DNA of 64,000 bases from Alcanivorax sp. (GCA_022565695.1 JAIUME010000001.1:558001-622000), one strand, 5' to 3'; positions 35,743 through 45,892 are shown, counted from the first letter of the stretch. Notes: generated by a model from the letters alone, not told the origin. Translations and numbers: made by a program.

Positions 35743-36744
35743 CTATCCCGCTGCATCGTCCTGCAGTGGCGGTTCATCGTCCTGAGCCGTGCTGGTCTGA
35801 TCCGTGCCCTGCAATAGCAGATAGTCTGCCAGTGCCTTGCCGGCTTCGCTGTCCCCGTCGGACCAGGCCGCCATGGCCTCGTTCATGCCCTGCATGGCCA
35901 TCGTTCTCGAACGCTGCGACAGGTACTCCCCGCCATCGGGGTCGTCGGCGTCTGTCAGGGCGTCCAGCTGGTTCTGTCGCGCTCTGCTCAGGGACAGGGC
36001 TTCCAGCAGCGCTGGTGCCAGTTCGCCGGCGGGAACGGGCGTCTGGGGCCGCATCAGTGGGTTGAGGTCTTCCAGCAACAGGGCGCTGATGGCGTCCAGG
36101 TAGTCCCGGCGACGGTGTTGAGGCTGTTCGCCTTCAGGTTGCTGGTGGTCCGGCAGCGGTTCAGTGAGCGTCAGATCCAGTGCGTCCCGCGGGGCGCCCG
36201 GCAGGCCGAACAGTAATAGCTCAAGCACCTGGAAGCCGACGGTGACTTCTGCCGGGTCAGTCATGTCCTGCTGGGCGAGCAGGCTGTCGATATCCAGATC
36301 GACGGTGGCATCGTAGATGATGCCGCTCTCCGGCCACTGGGGCATGGCGTCCACATAGCCGGGCATCAGCGGCCAGATATCCGTGCGTTCAAGATGCGTG
36401 GTCAGGGTTGGATCAAGCACGGAGCGTGTGGCCAGTATGGGCCAGGCGCGGTTATAGCTCTCGTAGAGCAGTGTCCAGGCATTGCGTGCCGCGTCCAGAC
36501 TGTTGTCATCCGGCTGCCTGAGCAGCGCGCGGACGGCCTCGCGGAAGCCCGGTGCGGCCACCACCAGCTTGCGCAGCCAGGGCGCAGCCTCATCCTCGAA
36601 GGCGCGGGCGAGGGCATGGTGCTCGGCGCCGATGACGGTGGTGCTTTCCTGCACAGGTTCCGGCGTGGGTGCTGCGGGTTCGCGCTCGCAGCCAACCAGA
36701 ACAGTGCTGGTCAGTGCCAGCAGGCAGATCAGGCGATAAGTCAT
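35743..36744 (-). CDS. Imelysin-like lipoprotein
   Basis: A 333-residue lipoprotein (lipobox LVGC, Cys19), mainly helical, resembling the imelysin-like peptidase family (iron-regulated surface or periplasmic proteins). Marks are AARNAWTLLYESYNRAWPIL and, at residues 170-180, GFQVLELLLFG in place of the family GxHxxE motif. The metal-binding His is Gln here, so peptidase activity is unlikely. Monocistronic on the minus strand. The family call is moderate. Confidence 0.65.
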   Translation of the reverse strand: MTYRLICLLALTSTVLVGCEREPAAPTPEPVQESTTVIGAEHHALARAFEDEAAPWLRKLVVAAPGFREAVRALLRQPDDNSLDAARNAWTLLYESYNRAWPILATRSVLDPTLTTHLERTDIWPLMPGYVDAMPQWPESGIIYDATVDLDIDSLLAQQDMTDPAEVTVGFQVLELLLFGLPGAPRDALDLTLTEPLPDHQQPEGEQPQHRRRDYLDAISALLLEDLNPLMRPQTPVPAGELAPALLEALSLSRARQNQLDALTDADDPDGGEYLSQRSRTMAMQGMNEAMAAWSDGDSEAGKALADYLLLQGTDQTSTAQDDEPPLQDDAAG

Positions 36745-36785
36745 TGTCGTAGTCCGATTCCCCGTATAACCGTATAAAGTGCGTC

Positions 36786-37439
36786 TCAGCGCAGGCTGAT
36801 CACCGGCCAGCCGCGGCTCTCGGCTTCCCCCCGGAGGACGGCGTCCGGATCCACCGCGACCGGATGCGCCACGAGGCTCAGCAGTGGCAGGTCGTTACGT
36901 GAGTCGCTGTAGAACCAGCTACCCGCCAGATCGTGCCCGGTCTCCGCCAGCCAGGCTTCGAGACGGGTGACCTTGCCTTCACGGTAGCAGGGTGTGCCGG
37001 CAAAATCCCCGGTGTAGTGCCCGTTTTTCATCGCTGCTGTGGTGGCAATCAGGTGCTCCACGCCCAGCAACTCGGCGATAGGGCGGGTTACGAAATCATT
37101 GGTGGCCGTGATGATCACCAGTGTGTGACCCTTCTGCCGGTGCTCGTCCAGCAGGGCGGTGGCTTTTGGCAACAGGATCGGCGTCACTTCATCGCGCATG
37201 AAATCGGCGTGCCACTGCTGCAGTGTGGACAGGGGATGTTCGCCCAGGACGTTCAGCGCAAAGCGCAGGTAGGCGGCGATATCCAGCTGACCGGCCAGAT
37301 AGTCTTCGTAGAAGCGATCGTTGGTGGCCTTGTAGCCGTCAGCGTCGATGACGCCACGGGCCACCAGGTAGTCGCCCCACAGGTGATCCGAATCACCGGC
37401 GATCAGTGTGTTGTCCAGATCGAACAGGGCAAGCGTCAT
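36786..37439 (-). CDS. HAD-IB family phosphatase
   Basis: A 217-residue SerB-like HAD hydrolase. Motif I is LFDLDNTL (Asp7, Asp9), motif II includes VIITATNDF, and motif III is [13 protein letters not shown]. The position divergent from rppH-ptsP matches the Pseudomonas gene PA0335, reported as the histidinol-phosphate phosphatase; that function is a reasonable guess here. The start at 37437-37439 places motif I at the N-terminus as in the family. Confidence 0.85.
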   Translation of the reverse strand: MTLALFDLDNTLIAGDSDHLWGDYLVARGVIDADGYKATNDRFYEDYLAGQLDIAAYLRFALNVLGEHPLSTLQQWHADFMRDEVTPILLPKATALLDEHRQKGHTLVIITATNDFVTRPIAELLGVEHLIATTAAMKNGHYTGDFAGTPCYREGKVTRLEAWLAETGHDLAGSWFYSDSRNDLPLLSLVAHPVAVDPDAVLRGEAESRGWPVISLR

Positions 37440-37585
37440 GAAAGGCTCCGGTAAGGTGCAACAGTAGCGTGTGATGGCATCGGGAAGACGCAAGGATAGC
37501 AGAGCGGCGCGGGATACACTGCACACAGATGAGCAGAGCGTGCCCTTGTTATGCTTTAATTGTGCTGCAACCAGCAGGCAGGACA

Positions 37586-38098
37586 ATGACAGGTATTATT
37601 GACGAACAGGGCTTCCGGTTGAACGTCGGCATTATTCTGGTTGGCGCCGGAGGACGCGTCTTCTGGGGGCGGCGGATCGGCAACCGGGATGCCTGGCAGT
37701 TCCCCCAGGGCGGGCTGATGCCGGGCGAAACCCCGGAGCAGGCGTTGTACCGTGAGCTGGAAGAAGAGGTGGGTCTGACGGAAGCCGATGTGGAAATCCT
37801 CGGTAGCACCGAAGGCTGGCTCAGTTACCGGCTGCCGCATCGCTTTCTTCGCCGCCGCCGGGACGACACACCCCAGTGTATCGGCCAGCGCCAGAAGTGG
37901 TTTCTGCTGAAGCTGGTCACAGACGAGGATCGCATTGATCTGGCGCGCACCGGCAGCCCGGAATTTCAGGCCTGGCGCTGGGTAAATTACTGGTACCCGA
38001 TCCGCAAGGTGGTGCACTTCAAGCGTGGCGTCTACGCCAGGGCACTGAAAGAACTGGCGCCGGTGATGCGGCGCGAACGCCACTCCGACAAGGCTTGA
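37586..38098 (+). CDS. rppH: RNA 5'-pyrophosphohydrolase
   Basis: Removes pyrophosphate from mRNA 5' ends, opening them to RNase E decay. 170 residues with the Nudix box [20 protein letters not shown] and VGL after it, and the RppH marks [18 protein letters not shown] and [13 protein letters not shown]. The ATG at 37586 gives an N-terminus aligned with E. coli RppH. ptsP follows after 3 bp, the usual rppH-ptsP operon. Confidence 0.96.
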   Translation: MTGIIDEQGFRLNVGIILVGAGGRVFWGRRIGNRDAWQFPQGGLMPGETPEQALYRELEEEVGLTEADVEILGSTEGWLSYRLPHRFLRRRRDDTPQCIGQRQKWFLLKLVTDEDRIDLARTGSPEFQAWRWVNYWYPIRKVVHFKRGVYARALKELAPVMRRERHSDKA

Positions 38099-38101
38099 TG
38101 C

Positions 38102-40372
38102 ATGCTTGATACCCTCAGACGAATCGTTCAGGAGGTCAACAATGCGCCGGATCTGAGAACGGCGCTGGATCTTATGGCGCGTCGGGTGCGTGACGCCATG
38201 GGCACGGAAGTCTGCTCCATCTACCTGCTGGACAGTACCGAACCCCGCTATGTCCTGATGGCGTCTGAGGGTCTGAAGAAAGAGGCCATCGGCCGTGTCA
38301 GTCTGGGCGTGGCGGAGGGCCTGATCGGTCAGGTCGGCCTGCGCGAAGAGCCGATCAACCTCGAAGATGCCTTCGCGCATCCCAAATTCCTGTATCTGGC
38401 AGAAACCGGCGAAGACCCGTTCCACGCGTTTCTGGGTGTGCCGGTGATGCACCACGGTCGCGTGCTCGGTGTGCTGGTGGTACAGCAGCGTGATGCACGC
38501 CGTTTCGACCAGAGTGAAGAAGCTTTCCTGGTCACCATCTCGGCCCAGCTGTCGGCGGTGGTGGCCCATGCCCGGGCCACCGGCGCGCTCGGCATCCTGG
38601 ATACCAACGAACCCACCGCGCGCTTCTTTGATGGTGTTGCCGGTGCCTCCGGTGCCGCCATTGGCACCGGGGTGTTGTTGTTCCCGCCGGCCGATCTGAG
38701 TGGCGTGCCTGACCGTGAAGCAGAAGATATCGAAGCCGAGGTCAGCCAGCTGGAAACGGCGCTGATGCGCGTACGTTCCGATGTGCGTGCTCTGGGCGAG
38801 CGCGCCAAGGGTCGTCTCGGGCCGGAAGAGCAGGCGCTCTTCGAGGTATATCTGCGCATGCTCGACCGGCAGGCGCTTGGTGGCGAGTTTATCGCCAAGA
38901 TACGCGAGGGCCACTGGGCCCAGGGCGCGCTGCGTATCGTCATTGAAGAGCACATCAACAATTTCGAGATGATGGATGACGCCTACCTGCGCGAACGCGC
39001 GGCGGATGTCCGCGATCTCGGGCGTCGGGTGCTGGCCGAGTTGCAGAGCCGCAACCGGCGGGAAATCCAGTTTGCCGAGCGCAGCATTCTGCTGGGGGAA
39101 GAAATTACCACCACCATGTTGATGGAGGTGCCCCAGGACCGCATCGTGGGCATTGCCTCCAGCCATGGTTCTCGCAACTCGCATATGGCGATCGTTGCCC
39201 GTGCCATGGGCATCCCCACCGTTGTCGGTGTGCAGGGCCTGCCCCTCAAGCAGCTGGATGGCAAGGAGCTGATCGTCGACGGCTTCCGTGGCCGGGTCAT
39301 TTCAAATGCCACGCCGGAGCTCAAGCATCAGTTTGAAGAAATCATCGCCGAAGAACTGGATCTGCTGGCCGGGCTGGAAAAGCTGCGGGAACAACCGGCA
39401 GAGACCGAGGACGGGGTACGCATCCAGGTACAGGTCAATACGGGCCTGATGACCGATATTTCCCGCTCACTTGAGCGCGGCGCAGAAGGCGTTGGCCTGT
39501 ATCGCACTGAGATTCCCTTCATGGTGCGCGACCGGTTTCCGTCCGAAGAAGAACAGTGCCGGATATACCGCGAGCAGTTGCAGGCCTTTGCGCCTTTTCC
39601 GGTGACCATGCGCACGCTGGATATTGGTGGTGACAAGTCATTGCCCTATTTCCCGATCAAGGAAGAAAACCCCTTCCTCGGCTGGCGTGGTATTCGTGTG
39701 ACCCTGGATCACCCGGAAATTTTCATGGTGCAGGTGCGCGCCATGTTGCGTGCCAGTGAAGGCCTGGACAACCTGCGCATCATGTTGCCGATGGTGACCT
39801 CCGTGTTCGAGGCGGAAGAGGCACAGCATCTGATTCACCGCGCCTGGCTTGAGGTGCGCGATGAGGGCGCCGATGTGGCGATGCCGCCGGTGGGTGTGAT
39901 GATCGAAGTGCCGGCAGCCGTGTATCAGGCGCGGGCGCTGGCCCAGCGGGTGGATTTCCTGTCGGTGGGCACCAACGATCTGACCCAGTATCTGCTGGCC
40001 GTGGATCGCAACAACCGTCAGGTGGCCGGTCTGTACAACTCCTATCACCCGGCGGTGCTGCATGCGCTGATGCATGTGGTGGAGGCTGCCCGGGAAGAGA
40101 ACAAGCCCGTGTCCGTGTGTGGCGAGATGGCCGGCGAGCCCGGCTCGGCGCTGATGCTGATGGCCATGGGGTTCCAGGCGTTGTCCATGAACGCGTCCAA
40201 CCTGCTCAAGGTCAAGGCGGCCATCCGCCGCGTCAAGATCACCTTTGCTCGTCAGTTGCTCAATGAAATACTGGCCATGGATAACGGCGAGGTCATTGCC
40301 GCCTATGTGGACCTGCAACTGGAGAAAGCCGGTCTCGGCGATTTGCTGCAGCACCGCCGCGCGTTACTTTGA
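38102..40372 (+). CDS. ptsP: Phosphoenolpyruvate-protein phosphotransferase PtsP (EI-Ntr)
   Basis: First enzyme of the nitrogen-related phosphotransferase system; takes phosphate from PEP and passes it to NPr. 756 residues: N-terminal GAF domain (about 1-150), PEP-utilising N and mobile domains with phospho-His361 in SSHGSRNSHMAIVARAMGIP, and the PEP-binding barrel with GGDKSLPYFPI and VCGEMAGEPGSA. A 12-bp tandem duplication spans its stop codon. Operon with rppH. Confidence 0.96.
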   Translation: MLDTLRRIVQEVNNAPDLRTALDLMARRVRDAMGTEVCSIYLLDSTEPRYVLMASEGLKKEAIGRVSLGVAEGLIGQVGLREEPINLEDAFAHPKFLYLAETGEDPFHAFLGVPVMHHGRVLGVLVVQQRDARRFDQSEEAFLVTISAQLSAVVAHARATGALGILDTNEPTARFFDGVAGASGAAIGTGVLLFPPADLSGVPDREAEDIEAEVSQLETALMRVRSDVRALGERAKGRLGPEEQALFEVYLRMLDRQALGGEFIAKIREGHWAQGALRIVIEEHINNFEMMDDAYLRERAADVRDLGRRVLAELQSRNRREIQFAERSILLGEEITTTMLMEVPQDRIVGIASSHGSRNSHMAIVARAMGIPTVVGVQGLPLKQLDGKELIVDGFRGRVISNATPELKHQFEEIIAEELDLLAGLEKLREQPAETEDGVRIQVQVNTGLMTDISRSLERGAEGVGLYRTEIPFMVRDRFPSEEEQCRIYREQLQAFAPFPVTMRTLDIGGDKSLPYFPIKEENPFLGWRGIRVTLDHPEIFMVQVRAMLRASEGLDNLRIMLPMVTSVFEAEEAQHLIHRAWLEVRDEGADVAMPPVGVMIEVPAAVYQARALAQRVDFLSVGTNDLTQYLLAVDRNNRQVAGLYNSYHPAVLHALMHVVEAAREENKPVSVCGEMAGEPGSALMLMAMGFQALSMNASNLLKVKAAIRRVKITFARQLLNEILAMDNGEVIAAYVDLQLEKAGLGDLLQHRRALL

Positions 40373-40391
40373 GGCGAGCTTTGAGGCGAGC
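40368..40391 (+). repeat. 12-bp tandem duplication across the ptsP stop codon
   Basis: TTTGAGGCGAGC occurs twice without gap; the first copy contains the TGA of ptsP. Confidence 0.95.
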
Positions 40392-40472
40392 GACGTCGAG
40401 TATGGCGCATTCGGATATTCAGTCCTGCCAGGGCGGCCGCTATGATGCGCGGCTGATTCCTGCTGGGGGGCC

Positions 40473-40500
40473 GCTCACCCTGTTGTGCTCACCCTGTTAT
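40473..40500 (+). repeat. 14-bp tandem duplication upstream of 40532
   Basis: GCTCACCCTGTTGT and GCTCACCCTGTTAT in tandem, 31 bp before the next start codon. Confidence 0.9.
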
Positions 40501-40531
40501 TTTATCGCCAACCGCTACTGGAAGCATGATT

Positions 40532-41203
40532 ATGCAGAATGTCATCGCCATCCCCGCCAACCCGGCACTGGTTAACAGCACGGAAGATTTCCTGCAGGCC
40601 ATCGATCACGGCAGGCCTGCTGCCGAGCCGTTCATTACGCTGGTGGATCGGCTGACAGACCGCTTGCTGAGCCTGTTTCTGCTTGAGCCGGCGCAGATGA
40701 CCGACTTGTCAGGCGGTCAGCGCAAGGTGATCGATTTTGCTGTGTCCACGGCCAGCAAGGCCTCGCACATGCTGACCCGGCAGATCTACAAGAAGGTCAG
40801 CAACGAGGACTTTGCGCCGATTGTGCAGAATATTCGCGGCATGTACTGGCAGGCGGGCAAGGACAATGCGCAGCATGCGTCCATCGCCTTTGCCGTGGCG
40901 GATGACTTTGCCGGGGATTTCCGCCGGGCCGCTGACGTGGCAGAGCAGGGCCAGGGCACCAGCGAAGTGGCGCTGATCACGGCGGTGATGGATCGCCTTG
41001 CCGACGAAATCATCGACAAGATCTTTCTGGAGCAGACGCGGCACGTGAAGATTGGCTTCGTCACCGGGAAAGCCCTGAACGTTGGCGTCGAAGGCAGCCG
41101 CAAGGCGGTGCACGCGGTCAACCACAAGGTGCTCAAGGGCCTCAGCGATGAAGAGCTCAAGGCATTCATGGGCCATTACAGCAGCATTCTGACCCAGCGT
41201 TGA
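40532..41203 (+). CDS. Conserved hypothetical protein (no family recognised)
   Basis: A 223-residue soluble protein without signal or membrane segment, mostly helical by composition. It starts MQNVIAIPANPALVNSTEDF and includes a helix LTDRLLSLFLLEPAQMTD, a basic TRQIYKKVSNEDF region and a C-terminal SDEELKAFMGHYSSIL. The ATG at 40532 has GGAAG at a good distance; an ATG 6 bp earlier is too close to it. It follows ptsP by 159 bp in the same direction but behind repeats, so may have its own promoter. I do not recognise a function. Confidence 0.8.
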   Translation: MQNVIAIPANPALVNSTEDFLQAIDHGRPAAEPFITLVDRLTDRLLSLFLLEPAQMTDLSGGQRKVIDFAVSTASKASHMLTRQIYKKVSNEDFAPIVQNIRGMYWQAGKDNAQHASIAFAVADDFAGDFRRAADVAEQGQGTSEVALITAVMDRLADEIIDKIFLEQTRHVKIGFVTGKALNVGVEGSRKAVHAVNHKVLKGLSDEELKAFMGHYSSILTQR

Positions 41204-41215
41204 GCGGCGCGGACT

Positions 41216-41974
41216 TCAGCGGTCTTTGCCTAGATTGCGCGTCGGCTCCCCGTCCGGGGAGCCATCCGGGCGCCAGCGCTGCTCCAGCATTTCCGGCACG
41301 CCTTCGCTGCCCAGGCGAACAACGCTGCTGGCCCGTGTGCCATAGATGTCCGACTGAATGAAGATCGGCGCCACCAGCCTTTCCAGGTCCATGCCAACGC
41401 CGGTATCCGGCAGCCAGTGGTCGTCCGGCCGCCAGGGATCATGGAGCAGCGACAGCATGTCTTGTGTGTGAGCCTGACCGTCGCCGATGGCGGCGAGCTT
41501 TTCCTTGCCCCGTGTGACTTTCGGCCAGGGCGTATCCAGCAGGCCGTTGCTGAGCCCGTGTACGCCGGGCGCCACCGCCCGGGGCTCGGCCCCCCGGTTG
41601 CTCATGTACCACAGCTCCCGGGCGTTCCCCACCAGCAGATTGAACGGGCCATAGTCGTCCTGGTGCGTGGCAATATGCGCGCAATAGTCGCGGGGTGACA
41701 GGTCGCTCTCCAGATACCCGGTGGGCAGATCGCCCCGGGAGCGGGCGCCCCGGCTGTGATCTTCTATCGGTTCGCGGAAGTTGGTGACGGTGGCGAAACG
41801 ACCGGAGCGTGTCACGCCGAGCCAGGTGCCGCCGGCGGCCAGATCCCGGCCACAGAACGTATCGTTGCGCCAGCGGGCCGGCTCGGCAGGGCGGCGGTGG
41901 AACTCATCGCGATTGGCCGCCACCAGCAGCGGATACCGGGGGTGGCTTTGCCAGGTAAACAGTACAATGCACAT
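41216..41974 (-). CDS. NRDE/TANGO2 family protein
   Basis: A 252-residue protein of the NRDE family (human TANGO2 homologues; linked in some studies to heme handling and in others to lipid metabolism). The start MCIVLFTW puts a conserved Cys at position 2, and the name-giving motif is AANRDEFHRRP, then GGTWLGVTRSGRFATVTNFR. The longer frame upstream lacks family features, so the Met at 41972-41974 is chosen. Convergent with the 40532 gene. Confidence 0.9.
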   Translation of the reverse strand: MCIVLFTWQSHPRYPLLVAANRDEFHRRPAEPARWRNDTFCGRDLAAGGTWLGVTRSGRFATVTNFREPIEDHSRGARSRGDLPTGYLESDLSPRDYCAHIATHQDDYGPFNLLVGNARELWYMSNRGAEPRAVAPGVHGLSNGLLDTPWPKVTRGKEKLAAIGDGQAHTQDMLSLLHDPWRPDDHWLPDTGVGMDLERLVAPIFIQSDIYGTRASSVVRLGSEGVPEMLEQRWRPDGSPDGEPTRNLGKDR

Positions 41975-42153
41975 AGCGACTCGCCTTTCGGTTGGGCGCA
42001 CTTCATGGTGTTGGGTCTGGTCCTGGGTCAGGGCAACGGGTTCGCGTCTGCCCATGCAGATTGATTACACTACGCATCGGCCAGTCTTAGCATAGCATCT
42101 GTCTTTTTTCAGATGCTTGACCAGATGTGTGGCCAGACACGCGGAGAGACGCC

Positions 42154-42960
42154 TTGCAGATCGAATTGTTGCCGCTTTACGTCCTGATCGGCGTGCTCTC
42201 CGGGCTACTGGGCGGCGCGCTGGGGCTGGGCGGTGGCATCGTTGTGGTGCCCATGCTGCTGCTGATCTTCCATCTGCGCGGCATCGAGGTCGAGGTCATG
42301 ACCCAGCTTGCCGTGGCGACCTCGCTGGCGACCATCATCGTCACCTCTGTGGGCGCTGTGCGGGCCCATCACCAGCGCGGCAATATGCGCTGGCCACTGG
42401 TCTGGCGCCTGGCCACCGGCGTGGCCCTGGGCGCGTTTGCCGGTGCTTTCGTGGCGGACTGGCTCTCGGGGCCCCGTCTGGCGCAGCTGTTCGGTGCCTT
42501 CGCCGTGCTGCTGTCGCTGCAGATGATGTTCAGCAGCCTGCGCCCGCCACCGGCGGATGTGGCGGAACGTCTGCCGGGCAGCGCCGGTCTGAGCCTGGCG
42601 GGTGCGATGATCGGGCTGGTCTCCAGCATGTTCGGTATCGGCGGCGGCTCGCTTACCGTGCCGTTCCTCAACGCCTGCCGGGTGCGCATGCAGCAGGCGG
42701 TGGCGGTCTCCTCCGCCTGCGGCCTGCCGATTGCCCTGGCCGGTTGCCTCGGGTTTGTAATCGCGGGTTGGGGCAACCCCGCGCTGCCGGCCGGCAGCCT
42801 GGGCTACGTCTATTTGCCTGCGGCGGTCGGGATCGGTATCGCCAGCTACCCGATGGCACGGGTGGGTGCCGGCCTGGCCCACCGTTTGCCCGCGAGCACC
42901 CTGAAGCGGATTTTTGCCGCGCTGCTGTTTATCATCGGCCTGCGATTGGCGCTGGGGTGA
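42154..42960 (+). CDS. TSUP family sulfite exporter/transport protein
   Basis: An inner-membrane protein of about eight membrane segments, TauE/SafE (TSUP) family, thought to export sulfite, sulfonates or related anions. The two repeat halves show GGALGLGGGIVVVPMLLL and SSMFGIGGGSLTVPFLNACR. I chose the TTG at 42154 because GGAGAG lies just before it (268 residues); an ATG at 42127 without Shine-Dalgarno would add nine residues. It precedes lgt, as in Pseudomonas. Confidence 0.88.
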   Translation: MQIELLPLYVLIGVLSGLLGGALGLGGGIVVVPMLLLIFHLRGIEVEVMTQLAVATSLATIIVTSVGAVRAHHQRGNMRWPLVWRLATGVALGAFAGAFVADWLSGPRLAQLFGAFAVLLSLQMMFSSLRPPPADVAERLPGSAGLSLAGAMIGLVSSMFGIGGGSLTVPFLNACRVRMQQAVAVSSACGLPIALAGCLGFVIAGWGNPALPAGSLGYVYLPAAVGIGIASYPMARVGAGLAHRLPASTLKRIFAALLFIIGLRLALG

Positions 42961-43007
42961 CTGACAGCCCTCTTTAGTGAAGAGCGGGCTTCTGACAAGG
43001 ATTGACT

Positions 43008-43844
43008 ATGCAATACCCTGATATCGACCCTGTAGCGATCTCCCTGTTCGGCCTGCAGGTCCACTGGTACGGCCTCATGTACCTGGTTGGCTTCGTGGGC
43101 GCCCTGTTGCTCTGCAACTACCGGGCAAAGCGGTCCGGCGGTCTGTGGAATGCCCAGCAAGTCAGTGATCTGGTGTTCTTCGGTGCTGTGGGGGTGATTC
43201 TGGGTGGCCGCATCGGCTACACCCTGTTCTATAATTTTTCCGGCTTTCTGGCCGATCCGCTGACACTGGTGCGCCTGTGGCAAGGTGGCATGTCATTCCA
43301 CGGCGGCCTGATCGGCGTGCTGCTGGCCTTCTGGCTTTTTGCCCGCAAGAGCGGCAAACGATACTTCGAGGTGGCGGACTTCAGCGTGCCCATGGTGCCG
43401 TTGGGTCTGGCCGCCGGTCGCATCGGTAATTTCATCAATGGGGAGCTCTGGGGCCGTGCCTCGGATGCGCCCTGGGCCATGGTCTTTCCCGGTGATCCGC
43501 TGCAGATCAGCCGTCACCCCTCGCAGCTTTATCAGTCCATGCTGGAGGGGGTACTGCTGTTTGTCGTGCTCTGGCTCTACTCCTCGCGCCCTCGCCCCAT
43601 GGGCGCCGTTACCGGGCTGTTTGGCGCAGGGTATGGTGTGTGCCGCATCTTCGCCGAGTTTTTCCGTGAGCCGGATGCCCATATCGGATTCATCGCCTTT
43701 GACTGGCTGACCATGGGGCAATTGCTGAGCCTGCCCCTGGTCATCATTGGTGTTGCCATGATGGTCTGGGCTTATCGCACCCAGCCGGTGGTCAGTGCAC
43801 CGAAGCAAAAAGCACCGAAGAAAAAAGGAGCCAAAGCGTCATGA
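43008..43844 (+). CDS. lgt: Prolipoprotein diacylglyceryl transferase
   Basis: Inner-membrane enzyme that adds diacylglycerol to the lipobox Cys of prolipoproteins, the first step for the many lipoproteins in this window. 278 residues, seven membrane segments, with SFHGGLIGV, the Lgt signature [17 protein letters not shown] and a basic C-terminus [11 protein letters not shown]. The ATG at 43008 has AAGGA at 7 bp; a TTG 6 bp earlier is unlikely. The stop overlaps thyA by 4 bp (ATGA). Confidence 0.97.
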   Translation: MQYPDIDPVAISLFGLQVHWYGLMYLVGFVGALLLCNYRAKRSGGLWNAQQVSDLVFFGAVGVILGGRIGYTLFYNFSGFLADPLTLVRLWQGGMSFHGGLIGVLLAFWLFARKSGKRYFEVADFSVPMVPLGLAAGRIGNFINGELWGRASDAPWAMVFPGDPLQISRHPSQLYQSMLEGVLLFVVLWLYSSRPRPMGAVTGLFGAGYGVCRIFAEFFREPDAHIGFIAFDWLTMGQLLSLPLVIIGVAMMVWAYRTQPVVSAPKQKAPKKKGAKAS

Positions 43845-44674
43845 AACAGTATCTCGACCTGCTACGTCATGTGCGCGATAACGGCGTGGAAAAGAGTGAT
43901 CGCACCGGTACCGGCACCCGCGCCGTGTTCGGCTACCAGATGCGCTTTGATCTGGCTGAGGGGTTTCCTGCCCTGACCACCAAGAAGCTGCATCTCAAGT
44001 CGATCATTCATGAGCTGCTGTGGTTTCTCTCCGGCGACACCAACATCCGTTACCTGAAAGAAAACGGCGTCAGAATCTGGGATGAGTGGGCCACCGAAGA
44101 AGGCGAGCTGGGCCCGGTCTACGGTGAGCAGTGGCGGAGCTGGAAAACCCATGACGGCCGCGTGATCGACCAGATCAGCGATGTGCTGGCGGAAATTCGC
44201 CGCAACCCGGATTCGCGGCGCCTGGTGGTATCGGCCTGGAACCCTTCGGTGCTGCCCGATCCGTCACTGGCGCCGGAGGTCAACGCGACCATGGGCCGCC
44301 AGGCGTTGCCGCCCTGCCACTGTCTGTTCCAGTTCTATGTGGCTGACGGCAAGCTGTCCTGCCAGCTGTATCAACGCAGCGGCGATATCTTCCTCGGAGT
44401 GCCGTTCAACATTGCCTCCTACGCCCTGCTGACCATGATGATGGCGCAGGTGTGTGATCTGGCGCCGGGCGAATTCGTACACACGCTGGGCGATGCGCAT
44501 CTCTACAGCAATCATTTCGAGCAGGCGGACCTGCAACTGTCCCGCTCCCCCGGAGTGCTGCCGAAGATGCGCATCAATCCCGAGGTGAAGGACCTGTTTG
44601 CGTTTCGCATCGAGGATTTCACCCTCGAAGGTTATGAACCGGATGCCCACATCAAGGCGCCCATCGCGGTGTGA
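43841..44674 (+). CDS. thyA: Thymidylate synthase
   Basis: Makes dTMP from dUMP with methylenetetrahydrofolate. 277 residues, 13 more than E. coli ThyA, the extra being an insertion ([15 protein letters not shown]) before the catalytic site. Catalytic Cys159 is in [13 protein letters not shown], with [19 protein letters not shown] following. It overlaps lgt and lies 14 bp before folA, an lgt-thyA-folA operon. Confidence 0.97.
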   Translation: MKQYLDLLRHVRDNGVEKSDRTGTGTRAVFGYQMRFDLAEGFPALTTKKLHLKSIIHELLWFLSGDTNIRYLKENGVRIWDEWATEEGELGPVYGEQWRSWKTHDGRVIDQISDVLAEIRRNPDSRRLVVSAWNPSVLPDPSLAPEVNATMGRQALPPCHCLFQFYVADGKLSCQLYQRSGDIFLGVPFNIASYALLTMMMAQVCDLAPGEFVHTLGDAHLYSNHFEQADLQLSRSPGVLPKMRINPEVKDLFAFRIEDFTLEGYEPDAHIKAPIAV

Positions 44675-44688
44675 TCAGAGGATCAATC

Positions 44689-45192
44689 ATGCAACTGGCA
44701 CTGATGGTGGCCCGTGCGGCCAATGGGTGTATCGGCCGCGACAACAAGCTGCCCTGGTATCTGCCCAACGATCTGAAGTACTTCAAGCAGGTGACGCTGG
44801 GCAAGCCCGTCATCATGGGCCGCAAGACCTGGGAATCACTCAAGGGGCCATTGCCGGGGCGCACCAATATCGTCATTACCCGGCAGGGCGATTATCAGGC
44901 CGAGGGCGCGCGCGTGGTGCCGTCGCTGGATGAGGCATTGACGCTGGCAGGGCACGTGGGGGTTATTGATGGCGCCGAAGAGGCTGTCGTCATCGGGGGG
45001 GCTGAAATCTATGCGCTGGCGCTGCCACAGATCAGCCGCATGTATGTCACGGAAGTGCATGCCGACGTGGGCGGGGACGCCTTCTTCCCGGCGGTGGACA
45101 TGCAGCAATGGCAGGAGGTGGGCCGGGAGGATTTCGCCGCCCAGCCACCCAACGAATACGACTACAGCTTCGTGGTCTACCAGCGCGCCTGA
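44689..45192 (+). CDS. folA: Dihydrofolate reductase
   Basis: Regenerates tetrahydrofolate after thymidylate synthase. 167 residues; marks are GCIGRDNKLPWYLPNDLKYF with the catalytic Asp28, IMGRKTWESL, LPGRTNIVITRQ and VIGGAEIYALALP. The ATG at 44689 with AGAGGA upstream gives the family-like N-terminus; a GTG at 44671 would extend it by six residues. Convergent with the membrane-protein gene at 45221. Confidence 0.97.
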   Translation: MQLALMVARAANGCIGRDNKLPWYLPNDLKYFKQVTLGKPVIMGRKTWESLKGPLPGRTNIVITRQGDYQAEGARVVPSLDEALTLAGHVGVIDGAEEAVVIGGAEIYALALPQISRMYVTEVHADVGGDAFFPAVDMQQWQEVGREDFAAQPPNEYDYSFVVYQRA

Positions 45193-45220
45193 CGTTCAGT
45201 TGTTCAGGCCATCTGGTTAT

Positions 45221-45892
45221 TCAGGCTGCCTGGGGTTTCAGCAGCCCGTAGTAGCGGAACACGATGATATTCAGCAGGCAGGTCACCAGGCCGGTGATGC
45301 CGCCGAGGATCAGACTGCTCAGGATGTTGCTGCCGAGCAACCCGGTGACCAGCGTGGCCGCGAACAGCACGATGATCACGATCAGCATGAAGATCAACGT
45401 GATGGCTGCCAGCATCTGCCATTGATCTGTGGCGCTGCGCATAAAGGCCTGCTGCAGGCTCTGTAATGGCGTCCGGTTTTCCAGCACGGCGATGAAGGGC
45501 GCCTGGCACAGGCGCGCATAAAGCCACACGCCGGGAAAGAAGAACAGCAACAGCCCGAAATAGACACTCAGACCCAGCAGCATGTAAGTCAGCAACAGCA
45601 GCGGCATGGCGCGCAGGCTGAACAGCAGGCAGTCACCGAGGCTGCGCGCGCCGCCACTCTGGATCGCCGTCAACTGCGCCATGATGGCGCCCGCCGTCAG
45701 CGGGTGCAGCAGTAGCAAAATAACGGCGGAGCTCTGGGTAATACTGATGCCTTCCTCGCCGGCCATGATGGCCGGGCCCAGCATTGCCTGGGCTGTCTCA
45801 CCGAGCAGCGCAAACGGCAGAGTGACCAGCAGCAATGCGGGAATATTCTGCCACCAGAAGCGCAGCGTCTCGTTCAGGCGTTGGCCTATCAT
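45221..45892 (-). CDS. Predicted inner-membrane protein (YciC/UPF0259-like)
   Basis: A 223-residue protein with about six hydrophobic segments, including LLLVTLPFALLGETA, LLLLTYMLLGLSVYFGLLLF and LIFMLIVIIVLFAATLVTGL. The pattern is that of the YciC/glycerophosphodiester-phosphodiesterase membrane-domain group. No catalytic residues visible; function unknown. Convergent with folA, 28 bp apart. Confidence 0.65.
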   Translation of the reverse strand: MIGQRLNETLRFWWQNIPALLLVTLPFALLGETAQAMLGPAIMAGEEGISITQSSAVILLLLHPLTAGAIMAQLTAIQSGGARSLGDCLLFSLRAMPLLLLTYMLLGLSVYFGLLLFFFPGVWLYARLCQAPFIAVLENRTPLQSLQQAFMRSATDQWQMLAAITLIFMLIVIIVLFAATLVTGLLGSNILSSLILGGITGLVTCLLNIIVFRYYGLLKPQAA

